Shown here: positions 26,315 through 35,086 of the stretch, one piece after another
Position numbering within the stretch: position 1 is the first letter of the stretch
Layout of the letters: every line of letters starts with the position of its first letter
Source: Rhizobium sp. 9140
GTDB lineage: Bacteria; Pseudomonadota; Alphaproteobacteria; Rhizobiales; Rhizobiaceae
Assembly (NCBI RefSeq): GCF_900067135.1
Contig: NZ_FJUR01000002.1
Location: 1-64,000 of the forward strand
DNA: 64,000 nt
Direction: 5' to 3'
The notes under the pieces: model-generated
The model's database searches: none
The model's input: only the letters and a program-made list of their open reading frames with translations
What the model was told of the DNA's origin: nothing
Translations under genes and position numbers: made by a program

Positions 26315-27442
26315 ATGCCACTGAAGGTTCTTGTCGTGGATGATTCCGCGCTGATGCGAAAGCATCTGACGACTCTGCTGAAAGCGGAAGGTTTCGAGGT
26401 GCAGATCGCCCGCACGGGGCGGGAGGCCTTGACGGAGCTGTCCTTCTTCAAGCCCGATGTCGTGACGCTCGATATCAACATGCCCGAAATGGACGGGCTG
26501 ACGGCGCTGGCGCACATCATGACGGAGCGGCCAACGCCGACCGTCATGGTGTCGTCCCTGACGGAACGGGGAGCCCTGGCAACGCTGGAGGCTCTGGCGC
26601 TCGGGGCCGTGGACTACATCGCCAAACCGGGCGGAACGATCTCGCTGTCAATCGACGCGATCTCCAGCAGTATCGTCCAGAAGGTGAGGGCCGCCTCCGA
26701 GGCACGCATTCGGGGACGTTCCGGGCGCGGCGATCGCTACAGGGCGGCGGCACCGGCCCCGGCGCCGATATCTGCTTCGGCATCGGCGGCGGCTTCCGCG
26801 CGGGCCTCTCTCGTGAAGGACGCGACACCTCGCAAGCGGAGCTATCCGGCCAGCGGCAGCCCGTTCGGCCTTGTGCTGATCGGCGTTTCCACAGGCGGTC
26901 CACGCACGCTCGAGGAGGTTTTGCCTTTCTTGCCGGCCAATCTGCCATGGCCTGTGCTGGTCGCCCAGCACATGCCGCCATCGTTCACCGCGTCGCTGGC
27001 GTCCCGCCTGAACGGGCTCTGTCCGCTGGAGGTCCGCGAAGGGGTCAGCATGGAGGAACTGCGACCTGGGAATATCTACATAGCGCGCGGCGGCACCGAC
27101 ATGGTCGTCGCACAGCGCGGCAGCAAGCTCGTCATCGTCAACCGGCCAGAGTCTCCGGGCCACACCTGGCATCCCTCCGTGGAACTCCTGGTGCAATCGG
27201 CGGCCGAACTGGTTCCGGCTGAAAAGATCATCGCCGTCCAGTTGACGGGAATGGGACACGACGGTGCTCAGGCGATGACGGACCTGAGGAAAGCCGGCGG
27301 ACGGACGATCGCCGAAAGCGACGAGACGGCCGTTATCTTCGGGATGCCGGCGGAACTGATCAAGCGCGGCGGCGCCGAATGCGTGCTTCCCAGCGGGAAG
27401 ATCGCGCAACAGATTCGGCAGTGGATCGGCCGAGCATCATGA
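26315..27442 (+). CDS. cheB: Chemotaxis protein-glutamate methylesterase/deamidase CheB
   Basis: A 375-residue CheB with an N-terminal receiver (VVDDSALMRKHL; phospho-acceptor Asp53 in TLDINMPEMDG), an Ala/Pro-rich linker, and a C-terminal esterase domain. The catalytic triad is visible as the Ser in GVSTGGPRTLEEVLP, His in AQHMPPSFT and Asp in GMGHDGA. It removes methyl groups from receptor glutamates for adaptation. It starts eight bases after the triple-CheW gene. No CheD is present in the operon. Family assignment is secure. Confidence 0.95.
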   Translation: MPLKVLVVDDSALMRKHLTTLLKAEGFEVQIARTGREALTELSFFKPDVVTLDINMPEMDGLTALAHIMTERPTPTVMVSSLTERGALATLEALALGAVDYIAKPGGTISLSIDAISSSIVQKVRAASEARIRGRSGRGDRYRAAAPAPAPISASASAAASARASLVKDATPRKRSYPASGSPFGLVLIGVSTGGPRTLEEVLPFLPANLPWPVLVAQHMPPSFTASLASRLNGLCPLEVREGVSMEELRPGNIYIARGGTDMVVAQRGSKLVIVNRPESPGHTWHPSVELLVQSAAELVPAEKIIAVQLTGMGHDGAQAMTDLRKAGGRTIAESDETAVIFGMPAELIKRGGAECVLPSGKIAQQIRQWIGRAS

Positions 27443-27462
27443 ACCGGAGAGGATAGATCGCC

Positions 27463-28098
27463 ATGCCGATCATGAAACCGAAAACGCGTGGGCCTTCCGA
27501 GGCCGGTGACGTTGCGAACAGGCAGCTATCGTTTGCAGAACTCGTCAAAGGTCTCACGAGCGGGGACCACGCCGTGCGCCTTGGCGCCGTCCGAAGCCTC
27601 GGTATTCAGGGCGGCACACCGGCCATCGACGTTCTCTGCCAGCATCTCGTCATCGACAGCGATCGCTCGACACGGGACGTCATCGCGGTCGAACTCGCCC
27701 GGCTTGGGGGTGAGGCGGTCGTTGAAGGTCTGATGCCGCTTCTTCGGTCCGATGACGCGGCATTGCGCAACATCGCCATCGACATTCTGAAGGAGTTGCC
27801 GACGGATGTCGCTCCGCGGATGGAAGCGCTGCTCGACGACCCCGACCCGGATGTCCGCATCTTCCTTGTCAACGTGCTGGAAGCCCTGCGTCACCCGGCG
27901 GTCGAGGACTGGCTCGTCGCCGTCATCACCATGGACACCAATGTCAACGTGGTCGGCACGGCGCTCGATCTCCTCAACGAGGTCGGGTCCACGGCCTCCG
28001 TCCCCGCCCTCCGCGCAGCCATTGCCCGGTTCCCTGATGAGCCCTTCGTGACCTTCTCCGCTGAAAATGCGCTTCGTCGGATCGGGAGCGCTGCATGA
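27463..28098 (+). CDS. HEAT-repeat protein of the chemosensory operon
   Basis: A 211-residue, all-helical protein with about five HEAT-like repeats: AVRLGAVRSLG, STRDVIAVELARLGGEAVVE, ALRNIAIDILKELP, DVRIFLVNVLEAL and VVGTALDLLNEVG, spaced about 31 residues apart. HEAT repeats make curved scaffolds for protein binding. It sits between cheB and cheR, overlaps cheR by ATGA, and has GGAGAGGAT ahead of its ATG. HEAT proteins recur in some alphaproteobacterial chemosensory operons, but the exact role is not known to me; likely a scaffold or a regulator of the methylation enzymes. Confidence 0.8.
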   Translation: MPIMKPKTRGPSEAGDVANRQLSFAELVKGLTSGDHAVRLGAVRSLGIQGGTPAIDVLCQHLVIDSDRSTRDVIAVELARLGGEAVVEGLMPLLRSDDAALRNIAIDILKELPTDVAPRMEALLDDPDPDVRIFLVNVLEALRHPAVEDWLVAVITMDTNVNVVGTALDLLNEVGSTASVPALRAAIARFPDEPFVTFSAENALRRIGSAA

Positions 28099-28952
28099 GT
28101 GCGGTCAAGGCCATTACCCCGGATGATTTCGCGCGCTTCTCGGAATATTTCTATCGCAAGACCGGCATCCACTTCGACGACAGCAAGCGCTACTTCGTCG
28201 ATCGCCGGCTGACCGACCGGATCTCCGCAACCGACAGCCAGGACTTCAACACTTATTTCCGCCTGCTTCGGCTCAATCCCTCGGGCAGCGAAACGCAGGT
28301 CCTGACCAATCTGATGACGGTCAACGAGACCTACTTCTTCCGGGAAGCCTATCAGTTCGAGTGTCTGACGGACTTCATTCTCGCGGAAGTCGTTCGTTAC
28401 AAGCGGGCAGGCGACCCGATCCGCATCTGGTCCATGCCGTGCTCCTCGGGCGAGGAACCTTATTCCATCGCCATCCATCTGATGGAGAAATGGGCACATA
28501 TCGACCGGTACGACGTCGAGATCTTCGGCTCGGATATCGATACGACCATCCTCGCCAATGCGCAGACGGGCATCTATTCGCCGCGATCCGTGCAGGGCGT
28601 GCCGCCGAACCAGATGAAGAAGTATTTCACCAAGCTCCGGGACGGGAACTGGCAGATCTGCCAGGACCTCAGGAACTCGGTCGAATTCGTGCGGACCAAT
28701 CTGAACGAACCTGCCGATCTCGCGCGGTTCAGCAGGGTCGACGTCATCTTCTGCCGCAACCTCCTCATCTACTTCGATGACATGTCGCGACGCGCGGCGG
28801 CCGAAGCTTTCTATGAAACGATGAGCCCGGGCGCCTTCATCTGCCTCGGTCACTCGGAATCGATGAGCCGAATTTCCAGCCTGTTCAAGGTGCGCCGCTT
28901 CGGCAGCACCATCGTCTACCAAAAGCCGTTGCCGGGAGAAGCCTCCGCATGA
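28095..28952 (+). CDS. cheR: Chemotaxis protein methyltransferase CheR
   Basis: A 285-residue SAM-dependent methyltransferase acting on receptor glutamates. The N-terminal helical domain carries YFVDRRLTDRI and TVNETYFFRE. The SAM site is IWSMPCSSGEEPYSIAI (about residues 112-128), followed by FGSDIDTTILANA, a VEFVRTNL strand and the VDVIFCRNLLIYF motif, all standard for CheR. Both ends overlap neighbours by ATGA (HEAT gene, cheY), showing tight translational coupling. No TPR tail is present. Confidence 0.95.
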   Translation: MSAVKAITPDDFARFSEYFYRKTGIHFDDSKRYFVDRRLTDRISATDSQDFNTYFRLLRLNPSGSETQVLTNLMTVNETYFFREAYQFECLTDFILAEVVRYKRAGDPIRIWSMPCSSGEEPYSIAIHLMEKWAHIDRYDVEIFGSDIDTTILANAQTGIYSPRSVQGVPPNQMKKYFTKLRDGNWQICQDLRNSVEFVRTNLNEPADLARFSRVDVIFCRNLLIYFDDMSRRAAAEAFYETMSPGAFICLGHSESMSRISSLFKVRRFGSTIVYQKPLPGEASA

Positions 28953-29320
28953 AACATGTCCTGATCATCGACGATGCGACGACGGTGCGCATGTACCATC
29001 GCCAGATCCTCTCAGAGGCCGGTTTCGCGGTTGACGAGAGCATCAACGGGGTCGAAGCGCTCGAAAAGGCGCTGACCAAGCGCTACGACCTGTTCGTCGT
29101 GGACGTCAATATGCCGAAGATGGACGGCTACCGGTTTCTGCGCGAACTGCGTTCGAATGCGGACGTCCATCAGGCGCCCGCCGTGATGGTATCGACCGAG
29201 GCCGAGGCCAAGGATCGCGATGCCGCCTGGGCTGCCGGGGCCAACTACTACATGACGAAGCCGACCAAACCGGGTGCGCTGACGCGCGTCGCCCACCTTC
29301 TGACGGGAGAAGCCCAATGA
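28949..29320 (+). CDS. cheY: Chemotaxis response regulator CheY
   Basis: A 123-residue stand-alone receiver. Acidic pocket IIDDA (residues 6-10), phospho-acceptor Asp52 in FVVDVNMPKMDGYRF, Thr in MVSTEAE and Lys in MTKPTKPG. It overlaps cheR upstream and cheA downstream by ATGA. Because the operon's receptor is cytoplasmic and its context includes KaiBC, the output need not be the flagellar motor; that cannot be resolved from sequence. Confidence 0.93.
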   Translation: MKHVLIIDDATTVRMYHRQILSEAGFAVDESINGVEALEKALTKRYDLFVVDVNMPKMDGYRFLRELRSNADVHQAPAVMVSTEAEAKDRDAAWAAGANYYMTKPTKPGALTRVAHLLTGEAQ

Positions 29321-32091
29321 GTCCTCTTCTCGAACAATTCCTGATCGAAGGTCGCGATTTTCTCGAGCAGATCGGCCAGAAGCTCCTCTCTCTCGAGGAA
29401 GATCCCGGCAATGAAGACATCATCGGCGAGATCTTCCGGGCCGTCCACACGCTGAAGGGCAATTCCGGGCTTTTCGACATGCCGAGCCTGACGAGCGTCG
29501 TTCATGCTGCCGAGGATCTTCTGGACCGTGTGCGCGACCGCACGATGGAGATGACTCCGGAGCTGACGGATGCGCTTCTCGAAGCCATGGACTTCGTCAA
29601 TCGCCTTTTCGAGGACGTCGAGAATCATGGCGCGATCCGCCCGGAATATTCCGCACAATCTGCCGATATCGCCATGCGGCTGCGCAACCTCCTGCCGGCC
29701 CGCGAGCCACAGGCCGTCGGCCTGTTCGAGGAGGAACCGTCCTCCGTGGAGCCCCCAGCCGACTGGTCCTGGCTCGGTCGTATCCCGGATACAGAGCGGC
29801 TTGCCGCGTTCGAGGCCCTTTCGACACCAGCCTCCGTCTTCGTCGTTCGCTACAGGCCGGAGCCGGAATGCTTTTTCAAGGGTGAAGATCCGGTTCTTCT
29901 CGTGCGAACGGCACCCGGCATCTTCCTCTTTGACATCACCACGCTGGAGCCATGGCCCGATGCCGCGTCGCTCGACGTTTACCGTTGCAACCTGCAATTC
30001 GATCTTGTCAGTTCCGGGAGCCGCGAGGAGGTCGAGCACCATTTCCGCTATGTGCGGGATCAGACGGCGTTCTATACGGTCCCGGCGGTAGCCCTCGCTC
30101 TTCCGTCCGGCGAAGGTGGGGCAAAGACGGATGGCGCGGCGGAGGTTGGCATGATCGCCCCAATCTATCTGGAACAGGCGCGGGACAGTCTGGAGACCGG
30201 AGATCTGGACGGCCTGCTCGCCGTCACGAGCACCGCGCTCGACATGATCAATCCCGCACTCCATGCCGCGTCCGCGCTTCGCTGGGTGAAACGGCTGGTG
30301 GAGGCAGGCGCAGGCGTTGGCCCCGTCGCATTCTTGATCGACGCACTTTCTCGCAACGCCTTGCCGGACTGGCAGTCCTATGCCCGTCGCGTGGATGGTC
30401 CGCAGGCCCAAGCGACCATCCCATCCCGGCAGGCGCCCGTCGAAGAACAGGTCTCAACGCGGACGCTCGCCGATCCGAGACAGGCACGCGTCGCGGATGA
30501 TCTGGTCAAAACCCAGATCATCATGCTCCAGCAGCCAAGCCGCCCGGTCGAGCTTGCCGGACGTATTCGCTCAGTTCGAAACGTCATGGCCAACCTGCTG
30601 AGTGCCATGGGTGAAACCGGCGTCCCTGTGTCGCTCGACGAAGCCACTCGCATTGCGCTCGACGGTGCCGACGCGGCCCCGCTGATCGCCTTCCTCGACG
30701 GCGTCGCCTTTTCCGGTGAGACGGCCCGTGAATTTATCGAGGCTCCGACCCTTGAGCCGCCGCTGGCGCTCAGGGAGACCGCGCCTCGTGAAACCGTTCT
30801 CGAAGGGGCATCGAATTCGGCTGCCAATGCCCCTTCACAGCCGGCTCCGCGCGCCGCGATGCTCGACGCCGGCGATCCGGCCAGGCGGACGGGCGATGCG
30901 CCTGGCCCCGACCGCGGTGTCCGGGTTCTCAAAGTGCCGCAGGAAAAGGTCGATCGCCTTATGGATCTCATCGGCGAGATGGTCGTCGCCAAGAACGCGC
31001 TGCCCTATCTTGCCGCCCGTGCCGAGGATCATTTCGGCTCCCGGGATCTCAGCCGGGAGATCAAATCGCAATATGCGATCATCAACCGGATCGCCGAGGA
31101 AATGCAGGACGGCATCATGCAGGTGCGCATGCTGCCGGTCGGCGCCGTATTTCAGCGTTTTCCGCGGCTGGTGCGCGACGTTTCGCGCCAGCTCGGCAAG
31201 CTGGTGCGGCTGGTGGTCGAAGGCGAGGAAACCGAAGCCGACAAGAACATCGTGGAATCTCTTGCCGATCCGATGATCCACATCCTTCGCAACAGCCTCG
31301 ATCACGGGCTGGAAACGCCGGAGGTGCGCCAGGCTCAGAACAAGCCGGAAGAGGGGCGTCTGACGGTGCGCGCCAGCCAAGAAGGCGACCGCGTTCTCAT
31401 CGAGATCGAGGACGACGGCAAGGGCATCGATCCCGAGGTCATCAAGCGAAAGGCTTTTGAAAAGGGCCTGATCGATGAACAGCGGCTGGACACGTTGACC
31501 GATGCCGAAGCGGTGCAGCTCGTCTTCGCCGCCGGCTTCTCGACCGCCGACCAGATCTCCAACCTGTCCGGCCGCGGCGTCGGCATGGATGTCGTCAAGT
31601 CAAGCCTCGAAAAGGTTGGCGGCCAAGTGCAGCTGACCAGCATCAAGGGCAAGGGAACGCGCATTCTCCTGTCGCTGCCTTTGTCGATGAGCGTGTCCAA
31701 CGTGATGATGGTACACATCGCCGGCCAGCAATACGGCGTGCCCATGGAAAACGTGATGGAAACGGTGCGCGTCGCCGGCAAGGACATTCACGTCTTCAAG
31801 GAGCAGCGAACTGCCGTCCTGCGCGGCCGGATCGTGCCGCTCTACGATGCCAATAAGCTGCTCTCCCGCGACAGCATTCCCCAGCCGAACGAGGACGGGG
31901 AATATGCCGTTCTCGTCGTACGCGTCGGCGGGCAGACCGTCGGCATCATCGTCGATGGCTTCGCCCAGACGATCGACGTCATCCTCAAGCCGCTCGAGGG
32001 GCCGCTTGCCTGCATCTCCGGCTTCAGCGGCAGTGCCCTGCTCGGCGATGGCAGCGTTCTGCTCGTGCTCAACCTGAAGGAACTCCTCTGA
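29317..32091 (+). CDS. cheA: Chemotaxis histidine kinase CheA with unusually long linker
   Basis: A 924-residue CheA, compared with about 650 in enteric bacteria. The Hpt domain holds phospho-His44 in FRAVHTLKGNSGLF. The dimerisation and kinase core begins near residue 535 (RVLKVPQEKVDRLMDLIGEM) with the N-box HILRNSLDHGLE, G1 IEDDGKGIDPE and G2 GRGVGMDVV. A C-terminal CheW-like domain ends with LVLNLKELL. Between Hpt and core lie some 400 residues. The first half is folded-looking (PEPECFFKGEDPVLLVRTAP, LEPWPDAASLDVY), and a second part is helical. No receiver domain. ATGA overlap with cheY. The linker probably replaces the CheY-binding P2 domain or adds a sensor. Confidence 0.95.
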   Translation: MSPLLEQFLIEGRDFLEQIGQKLLSLEEDPGNEDIIGEIFRAVHTLKGNSGLFDMPSLTSVVHAAEDLLDRVRDRTMEMTPELTDALLEAMDFVNRLFEDVENHGAIRPEYSAQSADIAMRLRNLLPAREPQAVGLFEEEPSSVEPPADWSWLGRIPDTERLAAFEALSTPASVFVVRYRPEPECFFKGEDPVLLVRTAPGIFLFDITTLEPWPDAASLDVYRCNLQFDLVSSGSREEVEHHFRYVRDQTAFYTVPAVALALPSGEGGAKTDGAAEVGMIAPIYLEQARDSLETGDLDGLLAVTSTALDMINPALHAASALRWVKRLVEAGAGVGPVAFLIDALSRNALPDWQSYARRVDGPQAQATIPSRQAPVEEQVSTRTLADPRQARVADDLVKTQIIMLQQPSRPVELAGRIRSVRNVMANLLSAMGETGVPVSLDEATRIALDGADAAPLIAFLDGVAFSGETAREFIEAPTLEPPLALRETAPRETVLEGASNSAANAPSQPAPRAAMLDAGDPARRTGDAPGPDRGVRVLKVPQEKVDRLMDLIGEMVVAKNALPYLAARAEDHFGSRDLSREIKSQYAIINRIAEEMQDGIMQVRMLPVGAVFQRFPRLVRDVSRQLGKLVRLVVEGEETEADKNIVESLADPMIHILRNSLDHGLETPEVRQAQNKPEEGRLTVRASQEGDRVLIEIEDDGKGIDPEVIKRKAFEKGLIDEQRLDTLTDAEAVQLVFAAGFSTADQISNLSGRGVGMDVVKSSLEKVGGQVQLTSIKGKGTRILLSLPLSMSVSNVMMVHIAGQQYGVPMENVMETVRVAGKDIHVFKEQRTAVLRGRIVPLYDANKLLSRDSIPQPNEDGEYAVLVVRVGGQTVGIIVDGFAQTIDVILKPLEGPLACISGFSGSALLGDGSVLLVLNLKELL

Positions 32092-32327
32092 TGACAATCC
32101 GATTTCTGAAGACGAAGGCCGTTCTATCGAGGCATTGCACGGTGGAGGAAGCCGAAGACATCGTGCAATGGCTTATCAACAATCCGAAGGGAGAGTTGAA
32201 TATGCGCGAGGTGACGCATCTGCATACTGCGTCCCTGCAGGCGATCGCGGCAACTGGCAACCGTATTTCGGTACTGCCGGACGATCCATTCTACACGCAG
32301 GCGCTGCAACGTCTCGGGCGTGCCTGA
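32091..32327 (+). CDS. Small STAS-like protein of the chemosensory operon
   Basis: A 78-residue protein overlapping the cheA stop by ATGA. EEAEDIVQWLINNPKGELNM, then REVTHLHTASLQAIAATG, follows the strand-helix pattern of STAS domains, with HTAS near the usual phosphorylatable Ser. It is shorter than a normal STAS (about 100 residues). Small STAS-like proteins of this kind appear in chemosensory operons of alphaproteobacteria. A role as a binding partner of the array or of the ParA next door is inferred. Confidence 0.65.
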   Translation: MTIRFLKTKAVLSRHCTVEEAEDIVQWLINNPKGELNMREVTHLHTASLQAIAATGNRISVLPDDPFYTQALQRLGRA

Positions 32328-32358
32328 TGAAAACCGTCATAAAGTGCGGACGCGGCAG

Positions 32359-33180
32359 ATGAGCGGGCCCATGGACGAGGCTAAGGACGGGAACGAGGAC
32401 GCGGCTTCGCCCTTCGTGATTGCCGTTGCCAACAGGAAGGGCGGCACGGGAAAGACGACGACGGCGGTCAATCTGGCAGCCGGTCTCGTTCGCCGTGGCC
32501 TGCGCACCCTGCTGATCGATTTCGACAGCCAGGGTCATGCCGGGCTGGCGTTCGGCGCCGTTGCAGGGCGAAACGAGCCAACAGCGCACGGGGTTTTCTC
32601 GAACGGTCCGGAGGCGCTGGAACGCGCCATCATCGCGACCGCGGGAAAGACGGGATGGCCGGATCTGGTACTTGCAGACACGAGGTCGCCGCATCCCGGC
32701 GGGGTCGTGACACCGGACCTGCTGGTGCGCGCGCTCGACGTGCCGCGCATCCGCGAGAACTACGACGTGGTGGTGATCGATACGCCGCCCTCGCTCGATG
32801 CGCTGATGGTGACCGCCCTGACGGCGGCCAATGCGGCGATCGTGCCGTTCGTGCCGCACCCGCTGTCCATCGAGGGCGTGCGGCAGTTCAGCCGTGTCTT
32901 CTTCTCCGTGCGGCTGGGTGCAAAGCCGCGTCTCCGGCATGTCGCTCTGCTACCTATCATGGCCAGTCCGCACGTTCTCGTGCACCGGCGGATGATCGAG
33001 TCGCTGCGTCAGGAATTCGGCAACGACCGTATCCTCGACCCCATCCGGTCGGATATCCGGCTGGCCGAAGCCTTCGGAGCCCATCAGCCGATCTTCGACT
33101 ATATGCCATCCGGGCGGGGCGCGCAGGACTATGCGGCGCTGACGGCATCCATCGTCACGCGCTGGAAACTCGCTTCATGA
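32359..33180 (+). CDS. ParA/PpfA-like ATPase for positioning the chemosensory cluster
   Basis: A 273-residue ParA-family ATPase: deviant Walker A KGGTGKT at residues 27-33 (ANRKGGTGKTTTAVNLAAGL), Walker A' LLIDFDSQGHAGL, and Walker B VVVIDTPPSLDALM. A longer start at GTG 32320 overlaps the STAS-like gene. There is no ParB or centromere nearby, and it is the last gene of a chemosensory operon. That matches PpfA of Rhodobacter sphaeroides, which spaces cytoplasmic chemotaxis clusters on the nucleoid through the receptor N-terminus. The soluble receptor here makes the same role likely. The ATPase family is certain; the positioning role is inferred from synteny. Confidence 0.88.
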   Translation: MSGPMDEAKDGNEDAASPFVIAVANRKGGTGKTTTAVNLAAGLVRRGLRTLLIDFDSQGHAGLAFGAVAGRNEPTAHGVFSNGPEALERAIIATAGKTGWPDLVLADTRSPHPGGVVTPDLLVRALDVPRIRENYDVVVIDTPPSLDALMVTALTAANAAIVPFVPHPLSIEGVRQFSRVFFSVRLGAKPRLRHVALLPIMASPHVLVHRRMIESLRQEFGNDRILDPIRSDIRLAEAFGAHQPIFDYMPSGRGAQDYAALTASIVTRWKLAS

Positions 33181-33358
33181 CCTATCCCCAAATCCGGAAA
33201 ATAGGCCTCTTTCGAACTTTAATCTAAATTAGAATACATGAAATATCTTGTCTCGCTGATCTCGGAAACACCCCGCAATTCAGCACATCAGGGCGGCATA
33301 CCTCTTATCGTTCCGGTGGCGTTCACCCCGGCGGCGATCGAACAGAAGCGAGAACGGC

Positions 33359-35086
33359 ATGACCAATGTATTCAACGGCGCCTCCGGCAAGGCGACGACG
33401 GGCATCATAGGCCTCGACGAGGTGATGCAAGGCGGCCTGCCCAAAGGACGGACGACCCTGATCGAGGGGGGGCCGGGCTGCGGGAAGACGGTTCTTGCCT
33501 TGCAGATGCTGGTCAACGGCGCCAATCTGTCCGGAGAGCCCGGCATCTTCGTCGCATTTGAGGAAAGCTCGCAGCGGATCGCCCAGAATGCAGGCACATT
33601 CGGCTGGGACCTCGAAAGCCTGCAACGCGACAACCTGTTCTTCATCGATGCCCAGCCGAGCTACGATCTGCTCCAGTCCGGCCCGTTCGATCTCGGCGGC
33701 ATGCTCGCCGCCCTCGACGTGAAGGTGAAGGAGATGGGGGCCAAGCGCGTCGTCTTCGATGCGATCGACATGGTTCTCGATCTTTTCGATCATCGACAGG
33801 CCGCCCGGAACGAAACCTACCGGCTTCATCAATGGCTGAACGATCGCGGGCTGACGGCGGTGATTACGGCGAAGGCGAGCCCTTTGCGCAATGGCGGTAC
33901 GTCGGAGGCGCTGGAGTTTCTGCAATTCATGGTCGATTGCTCTATCTTCCTGCGCCACGACATGGTGGAAGGGACATCGCAGAGGAATATCCGCGTCGGC
34001 AAGTTCCGGGGCTCGTCCTTCGAGGAAAATGCGACGCCTTTCGGGATCGGGCCGAGAGGCATCGAGGTGGCCTATGGCCGCAACGCCGAAGATTCCAAGC
34101 GCAGGGCGTCTACCGAGCGTCTGTCGAGCGGCGTCAAACGGCTGGATACCATGCTCGACGGCGGCTACTATCGAGGTGCCGGCATCCTGCTGACCGGCTC
34201 GCCCGGCACGGCCAAGACCACCCTTGCCGGTGCCTTTGCGGTCGCGTCCTGTGAGCGCGGCGACAAGACGCTGTTCGTGACGCTGGATTCGCCGGAAGAA
34301 GAGATTTTACGCAATCTCTCGGTGGTCGGCGTCGATCTTGAGCCGCAAGTTGCGTCCGGTATGCTGCTCTTCAAGACGATACGATCGACGACGGCGAGTG
34401 CCGAAATTCACCTGATGCGGATCCGGGATATCGCGCGGTCTCATGGTGCACGGTGCCTGGTCATTGACCCCATCTCTGCCTTGTCGAAGTCCGGCAACCT
34501 CGGCACCGCACGGAACGTCGTCGAGCGGTTGATCGACTGGTCGAAGGCGGAGGAGATCACGCTGCTCTGCACGAGTCTTCTAGAAGGGGACAATCCGCTC
34601 GCCGAGAGCACTGCTGTCCAGATTTCGACGTTGGCCGATACGTGGATCCATCTCAACTACCTCGTCCATGCCGGCGAACGCAACCGCGCGCTGTCGATCA
34701 TCAAATCGCGCGGCAGCAATCATTCCAATCAGGTCCGCGAGCTTATCCTTAGTGGCTCGGGCATCTCGCTTGCCGACGTCTTCACCGCGGGTGGCGAAGT
34801 TCTCATGGGCGCCATGCGCTGGGAGAAGGAGCGTGCCGCACAGCAGGAGGAAGCCGAGCGCGAGACGCAGATGAAGCGTCGGCGGATAGAGCTTTCAGCG
34901 GAGGCCGCCGCCCTTCAGGGCCGCATCGACGCCTTGCAGCAGGAGTTGGCCGACAAGCACGAAGATGTCGATCGGCTGAACTCCGGCATGATGAAAAGCG
35001 GCGCTGCCGCGGTCGATAGTCTGGTCACGTTGCGCCAGTTGCGCCGGGGGGACGTCATCGACACCGTATCGCAAGGCGAACCGTGA
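33359..35086 (+). CDS. kaiC: KaiC-like circadian/timing ATPase
   Basis: A 575-residue double-domain RecA-type ATPase. CI domain: Walker A GGPGCGKT (37-44) and catalytic Glu pair FEES (67-70). CII domain: Walker A SPGTAKTT (281-288) and LDSPEEE (309-315). The QIST at 421-424 aligns with the phosphorylated Ser/Thr pair of cyanobacterial KaiC, so autophosphorylation capacity appears kept. After CII (about residue 485) the chain continues as a charged coiled coil instead of the short KaiA-binding tail. It overlaps kaiB by GTGA. In anoxygenic and non-photosynthetic bacteria such KaiBC sets act as timers or stress regulators without KaiA. Confidence 0.92.
   Translation: MTNVFNGASGKATTGIIGLDEVMQGGLPKGRTTLIEGGPGCGKTVLALQMLVNGANLSGEPGIFVAFEESSQRIAQNAGTFGWDLESLQRDNLFFIDAQPSYDLLQSGPFDLGGMLAALDVKVKEMGAKRVVFDAIDMVLDLFDHRQAARNETYRLHQWLNDRGLTAVITAKASPLRNGGTSEALEFLQFMVDCSIFLRHDMVEGTSQRNIRVGKFRGSSFEENATPFGIGPRGIEVAYGRNAEDSKRRASTERLSSGVKRLDTMLDGGYYRGAGILLTGSPGTAKTTLAGAFAVASCERGDKTLFVTLDSPEEEILRNLSVVGVDLEPQVASGMLLFKTIRSTTASAEIHLMRIRDIARSHGARCLVIDPISALSKSGNLGTARNVVERLIDWSKAEEITLLCTSLLEGDNPLAESTAVQISTLADTWIHLNYLVHAGERNRALSIIKSRGSNHSNQVRELILSGSGISLADVFTAGGEVLMGAMRWEKERAAQQEEAERETQMKRRRIELSAEAAALQGRIDALQQELADKHEDVDRLNSGMMKSGAAAVDSLVTLRQLRRGDVIDTVSQGEP

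Noticed and set aside
32359..33180. Plasmid or chromosome partition locus (ParA)
   Set aside because: No parB, parS-like repeats or replication genes lie nearby, and the gene closes a chemosensory operon, so a PpfA-like role fits better.
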